A stretch of 64,000 bases of DNA from Undibacterium sp. Jales W-56 (GCF_025548535.1 NZ_JAJLQW010000001.1:868001-932000), one strand, 5' to 3'; shown: positions 45,943 to 54,693, counted from the stretch's first letter. The notes: generated by a model not told the origin, from the sequence alone. A program made the numbers and translations.

Positions 45943-46770
45943 ATGTCACAAAAATCTCCTACGATCGCTATTCGACTGATTGGATTTTTACCCAAAGAAG
46001 AAGATACTTTTTCCAGCGTTCTTGCGGTCCTGCGCGAGAAAGGCTATCGCTACCTGTGCCTGAAGGATGGCAGCCTGCAAGACCCAGATCTGTTCATTGT
46101 GAATGCAGAAGATATCAAGGCCCTGGCGACGCTGTCCGACATTAATCCCGGCAGCGCGCAACCGGTGCTGTTGATTGGCAAGACCAAGGTGAGCTTGCCG
46201 TATGCAGTCATGCCGCGCCCGATTCGCTGGCGCAAATTATTCGATGTGCTGGATGAACTGGTTGATGAACGCCAGTTGCTGCTGACGACCTTGAGTGCAT
46301 ATGGCGAAGTCGCCGTGCCGGAGCGCCGTCGTCGCGAGCGGCTTGATCTTGATCTGACCGATCCTTCGGTGTATCAAAAAATGCGTAATTCCGCGCCTCC
46401 CAGGGGCGGGATTCTGATCATCGATAAAGATATGCGCTTCCGCGATTATGTGGCGGCGATTATGGATCGCTATCGTGTGCCGGTCGGGATGACCAATGAC
46501 GCCGAGAATGCGCTGGCGCTGGATGCCGAGTACAAATACGCGCTGACCATGATCAATACATCGACGCCGGATATTGATCCTTACGGCCTGTGCCGCTTGC
46601 TCAAAGCGCAGAATCAGGGCCGTAAAACCAGCGTCATCTTTTTGATCGACAAGACTTACGTTTATAACCAGGATTTTGCGCTCAGCGTGAACTGCGATGG
46701 CTTCCTGAATAAGCCCTTGTCACGCAAGCTGGTCTTATCGACGATTAAAAAATTCCTGCAACTCACGTAG
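45943..46770 (+). CDS. Tandem pseudo-receiver protein
   Basis: 275 residues. The C-terminal part (about 155-272) is receiver-like: IIDKD at 159-163 and Lys257 in LNKPLSR, but the phosphoacceptor position is Asn205 (LTMINTSTPD). The N-terminal part (about 6-115) also aligns to a receiver, with Asn54 (DLFIVNAED) at the acceptor site and Arg92 in place of the Lys. Two phosphorylation-dead receivers linked by an Arg-rich hinge (129-134) suggest a binding or scaffold role. It diverges from parE across a 197-bp gap. The fold assignment of the first half is less certain. Confidence 0.75.
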   Translation: MSQKSPTIAIRLIGFLPKEEDTFSSVLAVLREKGYRYLCLKDGSLQDPDLFIVNAEDIKALATLSDINPGSAQPVLLIGKTKVSLPYAVMPRPIRWRKLFDVLDELVDERQLLLTTLSAYGEVAVPERRRRERLDLDLTDPSVYQKMRNSAPPRGGILIIDKDMRFRDYVAAIMDRYRVPVGMTNDAENALALDAEYKYALTMINTSTPDIDPYGLCRLLKAQNQGRKTSVIFLIDKTYVYNQDFALSVNCDGFLNKPLSRKLVLSTIKKFLQLT

Positions 46771-46802
46771 CCCACCTCAGCTTGACCTGCTTTGGCAAGC
46801 GC

Positions 46803-47972
46803 TTATTTGCTCAATAAGCGCATACCTCTCTCCAGGCCTTCTATGGTAACCGGGAACATCCGGTTGTTCATCAATTGCTTGATGATCGATACCGATTGGC
46901 GGTACTGCCACAGGCCTTCCGGTTCGGGATTCAGCCAGATGAACTTGGGAAAGGTCGAGGTAAAGCGTTGCAGCCATTGCGCCCCGGCTTCGTCATTATT
47001 GTATTCAACCGAGCCGCCGGCCTGCAGAATCTCATACGGACTCATGGTCGCGTCGCCCACGAAAATCACCTTGGTATCCGGCGTGTATTTGCGCAGCACA
47101 TCCCAGGTCGGAAATTTTTCTGCATTGCGGCGGCGGTTGTTTTTCCATAAATAGTCGTACACGCAGTTATGGAAGTAAAAAAATTCCATGTTCTTGAATT
47201 CGGTTTTCGCGGCCGAAAATAATTCCTCGGTACGGGCAATGTGATCGTCCATGGTGCCGCCGACGTCCAACAGCATCAGGACCTTGATATTGTTCTTGCG
47301 CTCGGGCTGCATTTTGATATCGAGGTAGCCGGCATTGTTGGCCGTGGCCTTGATCGTGGCATCCAGTGCCAATTCATCTTCTGCTCCTTGGCGGGCGAAT
47401 TTTCGCAGGCGGCGCAGTGCGATCTTGATATTGCGGGTGCCGAGTTCGCGTTCATCATCGTAATCGCGGAAGCTGCGCGCCTCCCAGACTTTGACCGCAG
47501 TGCGGTTACCGCCTTTGCCGCCGATACGTATGCCTTCGGGATTTTGGCCGCCGTTACCGAACGGAGAGGTGCCGCCGGTACCTATCCATTTGCTGCCGCC
47601 TTCATGGCGCTCTTTCTGTTCTTTCAGTAGTTCTTGCAACCTGTTCATCAGCTTGTCGTAACCGAATTTTTCCAGCGCCGCTTTTTGTTCATCACTGAGT
47701 TCGCGCTCCATGCGCTTGGTCAGCCATTCCAGCGGAATTTCAGGATGCTTTTCAAAGATCGTATCGATACCTTTGAAGTAGAGCCCAAAGGCTCTGTCGA
47801 ACTTGTCATAGTGCGCCTCGTCCTTGACCATGATGGTGCGCGACAGGAAGTAGAAGTCGTCCATGGCCATGCTGATCAAACCTTTGTCCAGGGCTTCAAG
47901 CAGCGTTAAAAATTCCTTGATGGAGACAGGGATTTTTGCATCCTTGAGCGTATAAAAAAAATCGATCAGCAC
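46803..47972 (-). CDS. CoxE-like von Willebrand factor A protein
   Basis: 389 residues. A helical N-terminal region (MLIDFFYTLKDAKIPVSIKEFLTLLEAL) typical of CoxE/YehP-like proteins precedes a Gly-rich stretch (about 125-165) and the VWA domain (about 200-385). The metal-site motif is DVGGTMDD, not the classical DxSxS, as in CoxE members. Such proteins usually act with a MoxR AAA+ ATPase to insert cofactors or remodel complexes; no moxR gene is adjacent. The gene is followed closely by the divergent-running pseudo-receiver gene's end. Confidence 0.9.
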   Translation of the reverse strand: MLIDFFYTLKDAKIPVSIKEFLTLLEALDKGLISMAMDDFYFLSRTIMVKDEAHYDKFDRAFGLYFKGIDTIFEKHPEIPLEWLTKRMERELSDEQKAALEKFGYDKLMNRLQELLKEQKERHEGGSKWIGTGGTSPFGNGGQNPEGIRIGGKGGNRTAVKVWEARSFRDYDDERELGTRNIKIALRRLRKFARQGAEDELALDATIKATANNAGYLDIKMQPERKNNIKVLMLLDVGGTMDDHIARTEELFSAAKTEFKNMEFFYFHNCVYDYLWKNNRRRNAEKFPTWDVLRKYTPDTKVIFVGDATMSPYEILQAGGSVEYNNDEAGAQWLQRFTSTFPKFIWLNPEPEGLWQYRQSVSIIKQLMNNRMFPVTIEGLERGMRLLSK

Positions 47973-48006
47973 GGGTTACTCCTGCAAATGAGCTTGTTTT
48001 TCGTAT

Positions 48007-48603
48007 TTATGTCGTCTGGTATTTGTCGCGCATGTACTGCAAATTCTGTTTTACGCCTGGCCACTCATTTTGGATGATGCTGTACACCACCGTATCTCTG
48101 ACGCGTCCATCGGGCAATATCATGTGATTGCGCAACACGGCATCGCGCTTTGCTCCCAGACGTTCAATCGCCGCTTGCGAGCGATGATTGAACCAGTCGG
48201 TGCGGAATTCCACGGCGATACAGTCTAAGTGTTCGAATGCCTGGGTCAGCAACAAGAGTTTGCATTCGGTGTTCACTGCGCTACGCTGCACACGTCGGGC
48301 GTACCAGGTATAGCCGATTTCCAGGCGCTTATTATTATGATCGATATTGCAGTAACGCGTGGAGCCGACGATCTGGCCGCTCGCTTTTTCCCTGACGGCA
48401 AAAGGAATAGCCTTGGTTTGCTGCTGCAGTTCGAGTGCCATATCCAGCCAGTCCTGCGCTTTATCCGGATGCGGTACCGAGGTAAAGAAGAGTTTCCATA
48501 ATTCGCCGTCTGCTGCTGCAGCCTGGATCGCGGGCAGGTGTTGTTGCGTTAATGGTTCCAGGCTGACGTGCTGACCTTGTAGCGTAAACGGACTGCATTG
48601 CAT
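48007..48603 (-). CDS. GNAT-family N-acetyltransferase (RimJ/RimL type)
   Basis: 198 residues from ATG 48603, preceded by AAGGAAT; the frame is open a further 75 bases but without a good start. The N-terminus LQGQHVSLEPLTQQHLP and the IGYTWYARRVQRSAVNTECKLLLLTQAFE, RTDWFNHRSQAAIERLGA blocks are typical of RimJ/RimL-like acetyltransferases. The substrate is not predictable: possibly a ribosomal protein N-terminus, an amino acid or a peptide. Monocistronic between coxE-like and rpsT. Confidence 0.9.
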   Translation of the reverse strand: MQCSPFTLQGQHVSLEPLTQQHLPAIQAAAADGELWKLFFTSVPHPDKAQDWLDMALELQQQTKAIPFAVREKASGQIVGSTRYCNIDHNNKRLEIGYTWYARRVQRSAVNTECKLLLLTQAFEHLDCIAVEFRTDWFNHRSQAAIERLGAKRDAVLRNHMILPDGRVRDTVVYSIIQNEWPGVKQNLQYMRDKYQTT

Positions 48604-48699
48604 AAATATTCCTTTGTGACGACGATAATTTATTGAGTTTCCCGATATTTTTCCGGCAAGAACAGATACAGTGATCAATTATGATGATGAATACAACCA

Positions 48700-48725
48700 T
48701 TCCCGGATATTTTTGCTGTCCGGAA
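48700..48725. repeat. Short hairpin upstream of rpsT
   Basis: TTCCCGGA and TCCGGAA around ATATTTTTGCTG, similar in core to the hairpin at 43603-43625. It lies in the divergent gap between the GNAT gene and rpsT. Confidence 0.4.
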
Positions 48726-48776
48726 ATAGGTTTTGAATAGATTCTGGCATAGTGACATAATCGTTTTATACGATAC

Positions 48777-48805
48777 TTGCTAACTGAAAAAAAAACAGTT
48801 ATACT
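48777..48805 (+). promoter_or_regulatory. Sigma-70 promoter of rpsT
   Basis: TTGCTA (48777-48782) and TATACT (48800-48805) with a 17-bp spacer, 85 bp before the rpsT start. The spacer itself is an inverted repeat TAACTG / CAGTTA around nine A's. The match to the consensus is good. Confidence 0.75.
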
Positions 48806-48889
48806 GCAAAGCTGTACAGAATTATGCGGCGTGGCAATCTTGTGAGGTCACTTTGAACCCGTCGCTCTTGACCACGTTTAGGAAATCTC

Positions 48890-49153
48890 ATGGCAAATAC
48901 CGCACAAGCACGCAAGCGTGCTCGTCAAGCAGTAAAACAAAATGCACACAACTCCAGCCAGCGTTCAACGCTGCGTACAGCAATCAAAGCTGTTCGCAAA
49001 GCGATTGAAGCAGGTGATAAAGCTGCTGCTGCAACAATCTTCCAATCGTCTGTTTCAACGATTGATCGTATTGCTGACAAAAACATCATTCACAAAAACA
49101 AAGCAGCACGTCATAAGAGCCGTTTGGCTTCCGCTTTGAAAGCTTTGGCTTAA
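48890..49153 (+). CDS. rpsT: 30S ribosomal protein S20
   Basis: 87 residues, starting [18 protein letters not shown] with the usual Lys/Arg-rich helices and ending in ASALKALA. S20 binds 16S rRNA and stabilises the 30S subunit. It stands alone between its own promoter and an intrinsic terminator, as in most proteobacteria. Confidence 0.98.
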   Translation: MANTAQARKRARQAVKQNAHNSSQRSTLRTAIKAVRKAIEAGDKAAAATIFQSSVSTIDRIADKNIIHKNKAARHKSRLASALKALA

Positions 49154-49208
49154 TTATTTAAGTCTGTTGTTGCTACCGTCGAAGGTGGCAATGCAAAAGC
49201 AGTCAATA

Positions 49209-49237
49209 AAAAACCGCAATCATGTATTGCGGTTTTT
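49209..49237 (+). terminator. Intrinsic terminator of rpsT
   Basis: AAAAACCGCAAT and ATTGCGGTTTTT form a perfect stem around CATGT, followed by more T's. It starts 55 bases after the stop. Confidence 0.92.
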
Positions 49238-49324
49238 GTTTTTGCTGTTCCAGATGAGGAATACCTTTGTCGATGACGGAGTTGAGGCCGTCACCGATAA
49301 GCTAAAACGATGAGCTAAAAACTT

Positions 49325-49768
49325 TTATTGCAGCGGCAGCCCTTCGATTTTGGTGCCGGGCTTGACGTTTTTCTGTTTAAACCATCCCAGATTCATTTCC
49401 AGTGCATAGCGCACAGTTTTTTTGGCGCAATGCGAATCGGTCGTTTCCGGCTGCATATCCTCGACGTTCACGATTTTTCCTTCGCCATCAATAAAGGCGA
49501 CCGAGAGCGGAATCAAGGTGTTCTTCATCCACATGCAGACACCGGCTGGCGCGCCAAAATCAAACACCATGCCTTCGCTCGCACCCATGCGCGTCCTGTT
49601 CATCAGGCCTTGCTGGCGATCCGCATCCGTGGCGGCGACTTCAGCTTGAATCACATTAATGCCGATGGACAATTGTTTAACGGGAAGCCTGGTTTGGGCG
49701 GTAGCGCAGGCGCAAGTCAAAGAAAGTAAAGCCAGAGCTGTAAGTTTGCGGACAGAAGAATTAGTCAT
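49325..49768 (-). CDS. DUF192 family secreted protein
   Basis: 147 residues. N-terminal signal with a lipobox-like LTCAC. The mature protein is a DUF192 domain: IQAEVAATDADRQQGLMNRTRMG, GMVFDFGAPAGVCMWMKNTLIPLSVAFID and VRYALEMNLGWF. The fold is known; the function is not. Transcribed opposite to rpsT and separate from rluE. Confidence 0.92.
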   Translation of the reverse strand: MTNSSVRKLTALALLSLTCACATAQTRLPVKQLSIGINVIQAEVAATDADRQQGLMNRTRMGASEGMVFDFGAPAGVCMWMKNTLIPLSVAFIDGEGKIVNVEDMQPETTDSHCAKKTVRYALEMNLGWFKQKNVKPGTKIEGLPLQ

Positions 49769-49946
49769 AAAATTTCAGTATATGAATTTGATGTTGGCGT
49801 GTTTGCAGGGGCGGGTAAATATAAAGCCCAATACGATAATTTTAAAACGTCAGTGTACTACGACGGATTTCATTCTTAATTGACAGATACATGTTGGAAA
49901 CAAAAAAAGCTCGGGAACCTGCTTTTTCATCGGGCTCATCATTGAT

Positions 49947-50516
49947 TTATGAGCCAGTCCGATTGAGGTGCTTAGGATCTACTTTGATCCAGGAGCCCGG
50001 CATTAGGGGGAAGTTTTCTAATGAAAATCCCCCGATAGCGCTGCGTATCAGCCGCAGCGTAGGCAAGCCTGCTGCCGCTGTCATGCGCCTGACTTGCCGG
50101 TTTTTCCCTTCGGTCAGACTGATGCATAGCCAACTGGTAGGGATATCTTCCCTGTGCCGTATCGGTGGATTCCTAGCCCAGATCCATTCCGGCGCATAAA
50201 TATGCTTCACCTCGCATGGTTTGGTAATGAAGTCACCTAAATCCAGCGGATTGCGCAATTTTTCCAAAGCCGCGCGATCAGGTTTGCCTTCAACCTGCAC
50301 CAGGTAAGTTTTTGCCTGCTTCAGGTCAGGATGGCTGATTGCATGCTGCAACTTACCGTCATCCGTCAGCAGCACCAGGCCCTCGCTATCTGCATCCAGG
50401 CGGCCGGCAGGGTAGACGCCTGGCACATCCACATAATCGGCCAGGGTCTGGCGGTCAGGATGTGCGGAAAATTGGCACATCACATTGTAAGGTTTATTGA
50501 GTAATATCAAATTCAT
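49947..50516 (-). CDS. rluE: Pseudouridine synthase, RluE/RsuA family
   Basis: 189 residues, no S4 domain. The catalytic Asp is in PAGRLDADSEGLVLLTDDG, followed by the KTYLVQVEG and GKNRQVRRMTAAAGLPTLRL segments. The compact form without S4 and the C-terminal SIGGFSL fit RluE, which modifies U2457 of 23S rRNA. RluE against other RsuA-family members is chosen by pattern only. Confidence 0.88.
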   Translation of the reverse strand: MNLILLNKPYNVMCQFSAHPDRQTLADYVDVPGVYPAGRLDADSEGLVLLTDDGKLQHAISHPDLKQAKTYLVQVEGKPDRAALEKLRNPLDLGDFITKPCEVKHIYAPEWIWARNPPIRHREDIPTSWLCISLTEGKNRQVRRMTAAAGLPTLRLIRSAIGGFSLENFPLMPGSWIKVDPKHLNRTGS

Positions 50517-50743
50517 GACGCTATGATAATCTGCGTTGTCTGGGAGGTGTTGATCCTGGCGCTGTAAACTGATGGCATCTAGTAAAATACTAGTGCATAA
50601 TACGAAATGGTAGTCTTGTGTCTTATATAAGAGTAAATATAAAGGCAGTTAAAACGTCCGATTATTAGCTAAATAAGAACGAGACAAGACTTGTTATGAG
50701 CGAAGTGCGACCCGCTAAATCGCCCAAATCTACGGAGAAAAAG

Positions 50744-51997
50744 ATGTACCAACATATTAAAGTTCCCGCTGAAGGTAAGCAAATTACCGTCAATGCCGAT
50801 TTCTCATTGAACGTTCCAGACAATCCTATCATCCCTTTTATCGAAGGCGATGGTACCGGCGTTGATATCAGCCCGGTTATGATCAAAGTGGTGGATGCAG
50901 CCGTAGCTAAAGCGTACGGCGGCAAGCGTAAAATCAGCTGGATGGAAATCTATGCCGGCGAAAAATCGACCAAAGTATACGGCCCGGACGTCTGGTTGCC
51001 GGAAGAAACGCTGAAAGTCCTGAAAGACTACGTCGTTTCCATCAAAGGCCCATTGACGACGCCAGTTGGCGGCGGTATTCGCTCCCTGAACGTGGCCTTG
51101 CGTCAAGAGCTGGATCTGTATGTCTGCCTGCGTCCAGTGCGTTATTTCAAAGGCGTGCCATCGCCAGTGCGTGAGCCGGAAAAAACGGACATGGTCATCT
51201 TCCGTGAAAACTCGGAAGACATCTATGCCGGTATCGAATTCGCAGAAGGCTCCGATCAGGTTAAAAAACTGATCAAGTTCTTGCAAGATGAAATGGGCGT
51301 CAAGAAAATCCGCTTCCCGGATACATCCGGTATCGGTGTGAAACCGGTGTCCCGTCAAGGTACTGAGCGTCTGGTGCGTAAAGCGATTCAGTACGCGATC
51401 GACAATGACAAGCCATCCGTGACCATCGTTCACAAAGGTAACATCATGAAGTACACCGAAGGTGGCTTCCGTGACTGGGCATACGCTCTGGCGCAAAAGG
51501 AATTCGGCGCAGAACTGATCGATGGCGGCCCATGGTGCAAATTCAAGAATCCAAAAACCGGTAAAGAAATTACGGTCAAAGATTCCATTGCTGATGCCTT
51601 CTTGCAGCAAATCCTGTTGCGTCCGAATGAGTACAGCGTCATCGCGACACTGAACCTGAACGGCGACTACATCTCCGACGCGCTGGCAGCGCAAGTCGGC
51701 GGTATCGGTATCGCTCCGGGTGCTAACTTGTCCGACTCTATCGCGATGTTCGAAGCCACGCACGGTACTGCCCCTAAGTACGCCGGTAAAGATTATGTGA
51801 ACCCAGGTTCTTTGATCTTGTCCGCTGAAATGATGTTGCGTCACATGGGCTGGCTGGAAGCCGCTGATCTGCTGATCAGCGCGACGGAAAAAGCGATTAC
51901 AGTCAAGAAAGTGACTTACGATTTCGCCCGTCTGATGGAAGGCGCTACTCAAGTATCTTGCTCAGGTTTCGGCGATGTCATGATCGAAAACATGTAA
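50744..51997 (+). CDS. icd: NADP-dependent isocitrate dehydrogenase
   Basis: 417 residues from ATG 50744 ([11 protein letters not shown]), with GGAG 6 bases before it; the frame is open 48 bases further. Key segments: [10 protein letters not shown], the substrate loop around [28 protein letters not shown] and [12 protein letters not shown]. It converts isocitrate to 2-oxoglutarate in the citric-acid cycle, and in E. coli its serine ([10 protein letters not shown]) is phosphorylated by AceK. Followed by an intrinsic terminator. Confidence 0.97.
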   Translation: MYQHIKVPAEGKQITVNADFSLNVPDNPIIPFIEGDGTGVDISPVMIKVVDAAVAKAYGGKRKISWMEIYAGEKSTKVYGPDVWLPEETLKVLKDYVVSIKGPLTTPVGGGIRSLNVALRQELDLYVCLRPVRYFKGVPSPVREPEKTDMVIFRENSEDIYAGIEFAEGSDQVKKLIKFLQDEMGVKKIRFPDTSGIGVKPVSRQGTERLVRKAIQYAIDNDKPSVTIVHKGNIMKYTEGGFRDWAYALAQKEFGAELIDGGPWCKFKNPKTGKEITVKDSIADAFLQQILLRPNEYSVIATLNLNGDYISDALAAQVGGIGIAPGANLSDSIAMFEATHGTAPKYAGKDYVNPGSLILSAEMMLRHMGWLEAADLLISATEKAITVKKVTYDFARLMEGATQVSCSGFGDVMIENM

Positions 51998-52021
51998 GAC
52001 AAGTGTTGATGCTCGGTTAGC

Positions 52022-52059
52022 AAAAAAGCCGGTTCTGCGTAAGCGAATCGGCTTTTTTT
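52022..52059 (+). terminator. Intrinsic terminator of icd
   Basis: AAAAAAGCCG and CGGCTTTTTTT arms, with GTTC/GAAT-type extra pairing and a CTGCGTAAGC loop, end in seven T's. Clear Rho-independent form, 25 bases after the icd stop. Confidence 0.9.
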
Positions 52060-52128
52060 ATTGATCGGTATTGGTGTATTAGTCTGCGTCAGAGTTGCTA
52101 AAGTCGGTCGGTGTTTTTAACGGTAGGG

Positions 52129-52350
52129 CTTACGCAAAAAGCAAAATCTCTCATCGCGGAGACTCGGAGACACAGAGGAAAAGCAAGAGTAAGCAGCGCC
52201 ATGGGATGTTGATATTAAAGGGTTTTTAGAAGTTACCTAAAACGAACCCGCAAGCTGGCTGCACCTGCTGGCACGAAATGCCTCTGAAAGCCGCAGCCAG
52301 CCTGCGGGTTCAATATGAGTTGTGGTAGGCGTTTTTCCGTTTTGCGTAAG
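52129..52350. repeat. Palindromic MITE-like repeat, copy 2 (full length)
   Basis: 222 bp bounded by an 11-bp perfect terminal inverted repeat, CTTACGCAAAA (52129-52139) and TTTTGCGTAAG (52340-52350). Inside is a hairpin with arms GAACCCGCAAGCTGGCTGCA (52244-52263) and CGCAGCCAGCCTGCGGGTTC (52292-52311). Compared with copy 1 the changes T to C and A to C in the left arm are mirrored in the right arm. No coding capacity. Confidence 0.9.
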
Positions 52351-52390
52351 TTTTAAGCGGTTTTTTCGCTTAAAACCAAGCTTGCCGACT

Positions 52391-53029
52391 TCACAAAATT
52401 GTCTGGTTCAACGCAAAGCGGATCAAATCCGCCTGCCCTTCAATATTCAGTTTACGCTTGATATTGAGCCTATGCGTTTCCACCGTCCTGACGCTCAGTC
52501 CCAGTTCGCGTGCAATGTGTTTGTTCGACTTGCCGGTCGCAATACTTTTTAAAATACATTGCTCTCTTTGGGTTAACAATTGCAGAGGATTTGCTGCTGT
52601 CGCCTGATTTTGCAGCCCTGAACTGAAATAGTTTTTGCCGGACATGACGTTTTCTATGGCGGTAATAATTTCTTCGGCAGGCGCACCTTTCAGCACATAG
52701 CCGCGCGCTCCGGCTTGCATGGCCTGGGATACATACTCCGCCTTTTCATGCATCGATAACATGATGATCGCGATATCCGGATATTCCCTGGAAAAGCGCG
52801 AGGTCAGGGTGATGCCGTTCACATTGCCCAAATTGATGTCCATCAAAATCAAATCGATCTTCAGGCTTGCCGCCAGGCTGAAAGCGTCTTCCGCATTACC
52901 CGCTTCGCCGGCGATATGAAAATGCGGGATGGTTTCTAAACGCGCTTTCAACCCATCCCTGACTAGCGGGTGATCATCGACTAGAAGTAAATTGATCGGT
53001 TTAGTGCTGATTATTGGCGGTACGTTCAT
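52391..53029 (-). CDS. NarL/FixJ-type response regulator
   Basis: 212 residues. Receiver (about 10-130) with DDHP, Asp in LILMDINLGNVNG and Lys in YVLKGA; LuxR-type helix-turn-helix (about 148-208) with LTQREQCILKSIATGKSNKHIARELGLSVRTVETH. It is the output half of a two-component system with the next gene, whose stop overlaps its start by 4 bases on the minus strand. Target genes cannot be read from the sequence. Confidence 0.95.
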   Translation of the reverse strand: MNVPPIISTKPINLLLVDDHPLVRDGLKARLETIPHFHIAGEAGNAEDAFSLAASLKIDLILMDINLGNVNGITLTSRFSREYPDIAIIMLSMHEKAEYVSQAMQAGARGYVLKGAPAEEIITAIENVMSGKNYFSSGLQNQATAANPLQLLTQREQCILKSIATGKSNKHIARELGLSVRTVETHRLNIKRKLNIEGQADLIRFALNQTIL

Positions 53030-54390
53030 TGCATACTCCTTGGAATCTGGGCGCTCACCTGAGTCCCGCCGGCATCAGAGCGCACTGCCAGCCGGCCATT
53101 CACGCTCGCCAGGCGTTCGCGCATATTGCTCAGGCCGATGCCATGCTTGGGATGGCTGGCGATACCTGGTACGTCGAACCCGGCACCATTATCGGCAATG
53201 ATCAAATTGACCATGCGCTGATCGCCCGATAATTCGATATCGACTTGCGAGGCATTGCGCGCATGCTTGTGGATATTGGTCAAGGCTTCCTGCGCAATCC
53301 GGAACAGTACGGTATTGCTGGTATCGCTCAGGCCGCTGATATCACCGAGGATTTGCAGGTGTACCGGCAAACCGCTGTCCTCCATGAATTCTTCTGCGAG
53401 ATGTTCAAACGCTACGGCCAGCCCCAGGTCATCCAGCATCGCAGGCCGCAAATCATGCGAAATTCGTCTTACCTCCCCCAGTGCTTCATTCAATTGCGAG
53501 GTGGCTCTTGTGAAGGACAGGCGTGCCGATTCCGTGTCGGTTTTCGGCAATCCCAATTTTGCAATGCCTGATTCGATTTGCAGCTTAATCGAGACCAGCA
53601 ACTGACTGATGCCATCATGCAGATCGCGCGACAGGCGGGCGCGCTCATCCTCCTGCGAGCGCACCACGCTTTGCGCCAAGGCCTTTAACTTTGCTTCCGC
53701 TATGCGTGATTCGCTGATATTTAAAGCCATACCGGAAACCGCAATCAACAAGGCACTGATGACCGCGATACTGGTGATCCAGAACATCGTACTCTGGCTG
53801 TTCCTGGTATTCTGCGCATCGATTTTATTCAGTGCATTATCGACGTCATCGAGATAAATCCCGGTACCCAGCACCCAGCCCCAGCGCTCCAGTGCCACCA
53901 CGTAACCCAGTTTGGGCGCAACCTTATGGGTTGAAGGTTTTTCCCATAGATAACGCACGGCGCCGCCGCCTTCCTTGGCTTTGGCGATCAATTTGCGAAT
54001 GGTGAAGTTGCCTTCCGGATCGGTCAAATTCCACAGGTCTTTACCGACCAGATCGCTTTGGCGCGGATGCATCAGGTTTTTGCCCTGCATGTCGTACAGA
54101 TAGAAATAGCCGTCATCGCCGAAATCGAGTTTGGCTAAAATCGCTTTCGCTTCTTCTTGTGTTGCGGCATTTTGTAGCTGCGCGTTATACAGCTTGGAAA
54201 TCGCTGCCACACCGAGATTCACATAATGCTTGAGCTCGGTTTCTTTACTCGCCAGATAAGCTTGCTCTACCGTATTGCGCTGTTGCTGCGCCAGCAAGTT
54301 CGTCTGATAAAACACCGCAAGCGCGATCGCCGCAAACGATAAAAGTAGCGGAATGATCGCAAACAGGATGATTTTATAGCGCAGCTTCAT
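53026..54390 (-). CDS. Cache-domain sensor histidine kinase (HisKA_3)
   Basis: 454 residues. Two membrane segments (about 8-30 and 200-222) flank a periplasmic Cache sensor (about 35-190, with GDDGYFYLYDMQGKNLMHP and the WGWVLGTGIYLDDV end). The HisKA_3 box has His in ARLSRDLHDGISQ, and the ATPase domain shows HARNAS and DNGAGFD, GIGLSNMRERL. It senses a small periplasmic ligand, probably an organic acid or amine. Co-translated with the downstream regulator. Confidence 0.95.
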   Translation of the reverse strand: MKLRYKIILFAIIPLLLSFAAIALAVFYQTNLLAQQQRNTVEQAYLASKETELKHYVNLGVAAISKLYNAQLQNAATQEEAKAILAKLDFGDDGYFYLYDMQGKNLMHPRQSDLVGKDLWNLTDPEGNFTIRKLIAKAKEGGGAVRYLWEKPSTHKVAPKLGYVVALERWGWVLGTGIYLDDVDNALNKIDAQNTRNSQSTMFWITSIAVISALLIAVSGMALNISESRIAEAKLKALAQSVVRSQEDERARLSRDLHDGISQLLVSIKLQIESGIAKLGLPKTDTESARLSFTRATSQLNEALGEVRRISHDLRPAMLDDLGLAVAFEHLAEEFMEDSGLPVHLQILGDISGLSDTSNTVLFRIAQEALTNIHKHARNASQVDIELSGDQRMVNLIIADNGAGFDVPGIASHPKHGIGLSNMRERLASVNGRLAVRSDAGGTQVSAQIPRSMQ

Positions 54391-54466
54391 AGTGGCTAAG
54401 GTATCAGATTCTTATGGAAATGCTGGCACAATCTGAGCGCATCATGGATATCTCAAATAAATAGGA

Positions 54467-54628
54467 CTTGCGCAAAAAAACAAAACCTCTCACCGCCGAG
54501 ACACGGAGGATAGATTAAAACGAACCCGCAATCAGAATGCGCCTGCTGGCACGAAATGCCTCTGAAAGCCGCATCCAGCCTGCGGATTCAATAGAAGTTG
54601 AGATAAGCCGTTTTCCGTTTTGCCTAAG
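54467..54628. repeat. Palindromic MITE-like repeat, copy 3 (shorter form)
   Basis: 162 bp. Terminal repeats CTTGCGCAAAA and TTTTGCCTAAG are imperfect. The left hairpin arm GAACCCGCAATCAGAATGCG (54522-54541) has several mismatches to the right arm CGCATCCAGCCTGCGGATTC (54570-54589), so the stem is decayed. The loop CTGGCACGAAATGCCTCTGA is the same as in copy 2. A segment of the left part is deleted relative to copies 1 and 2. Confidence 0.85.
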
Positions 54629-54639
54629 TACTAATAAAA

Positions 54640-54662
54640 AAGCCTCGTGACGAACGAGGCTT
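54640..54662 (-). terminator. Intrinsic terminator of yggX
   Basis: AAGCCTCG and CGAGGCTT arms with a 7-base loop; read on the minus strand it is followed by TTTTTT. It sits 32 bases after the yggX stop. Confidence 0.85.
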
Positions 54663-54693
54663 GCGTTTTTTGTAGATAACTCTTTTATGCGAT

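Larger units (their letters stand above)
51998..52390. other. Gap holding the icd terminator and a MITE-like repeat
   Basis: 393 bp between icd and the narL-type regulator. It contains the icd terminator at 52022-52059 and the full-length repeat copy 2 at 52129-52350. The remaining short stretches show nothing further. Confidence 0.8.
54391..54693. other. Gap holding a MITE-like repeat and the yggX terminator
   Basis: 303 bp between the histidine kinase and yggX. Repeat copy 3 at 54467-54628 fills half of it and is followed at 54640-54662 by the yggX terminator. Nothing else was recognised. Confidence 0.8.

Noticed and set aside
45758-45979. Small plus-strand open frame (73 residues) before the pseudo-receiver gene
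   Set aside because: It overlaps the true gene start, has no ribosome site and no recognisable pattern.
50579-50593. CTAGTAAAATACTAG inverted repeat before icd
   Set aside because: Short 5-bp arms and no matching regulator known to me; could be chance.
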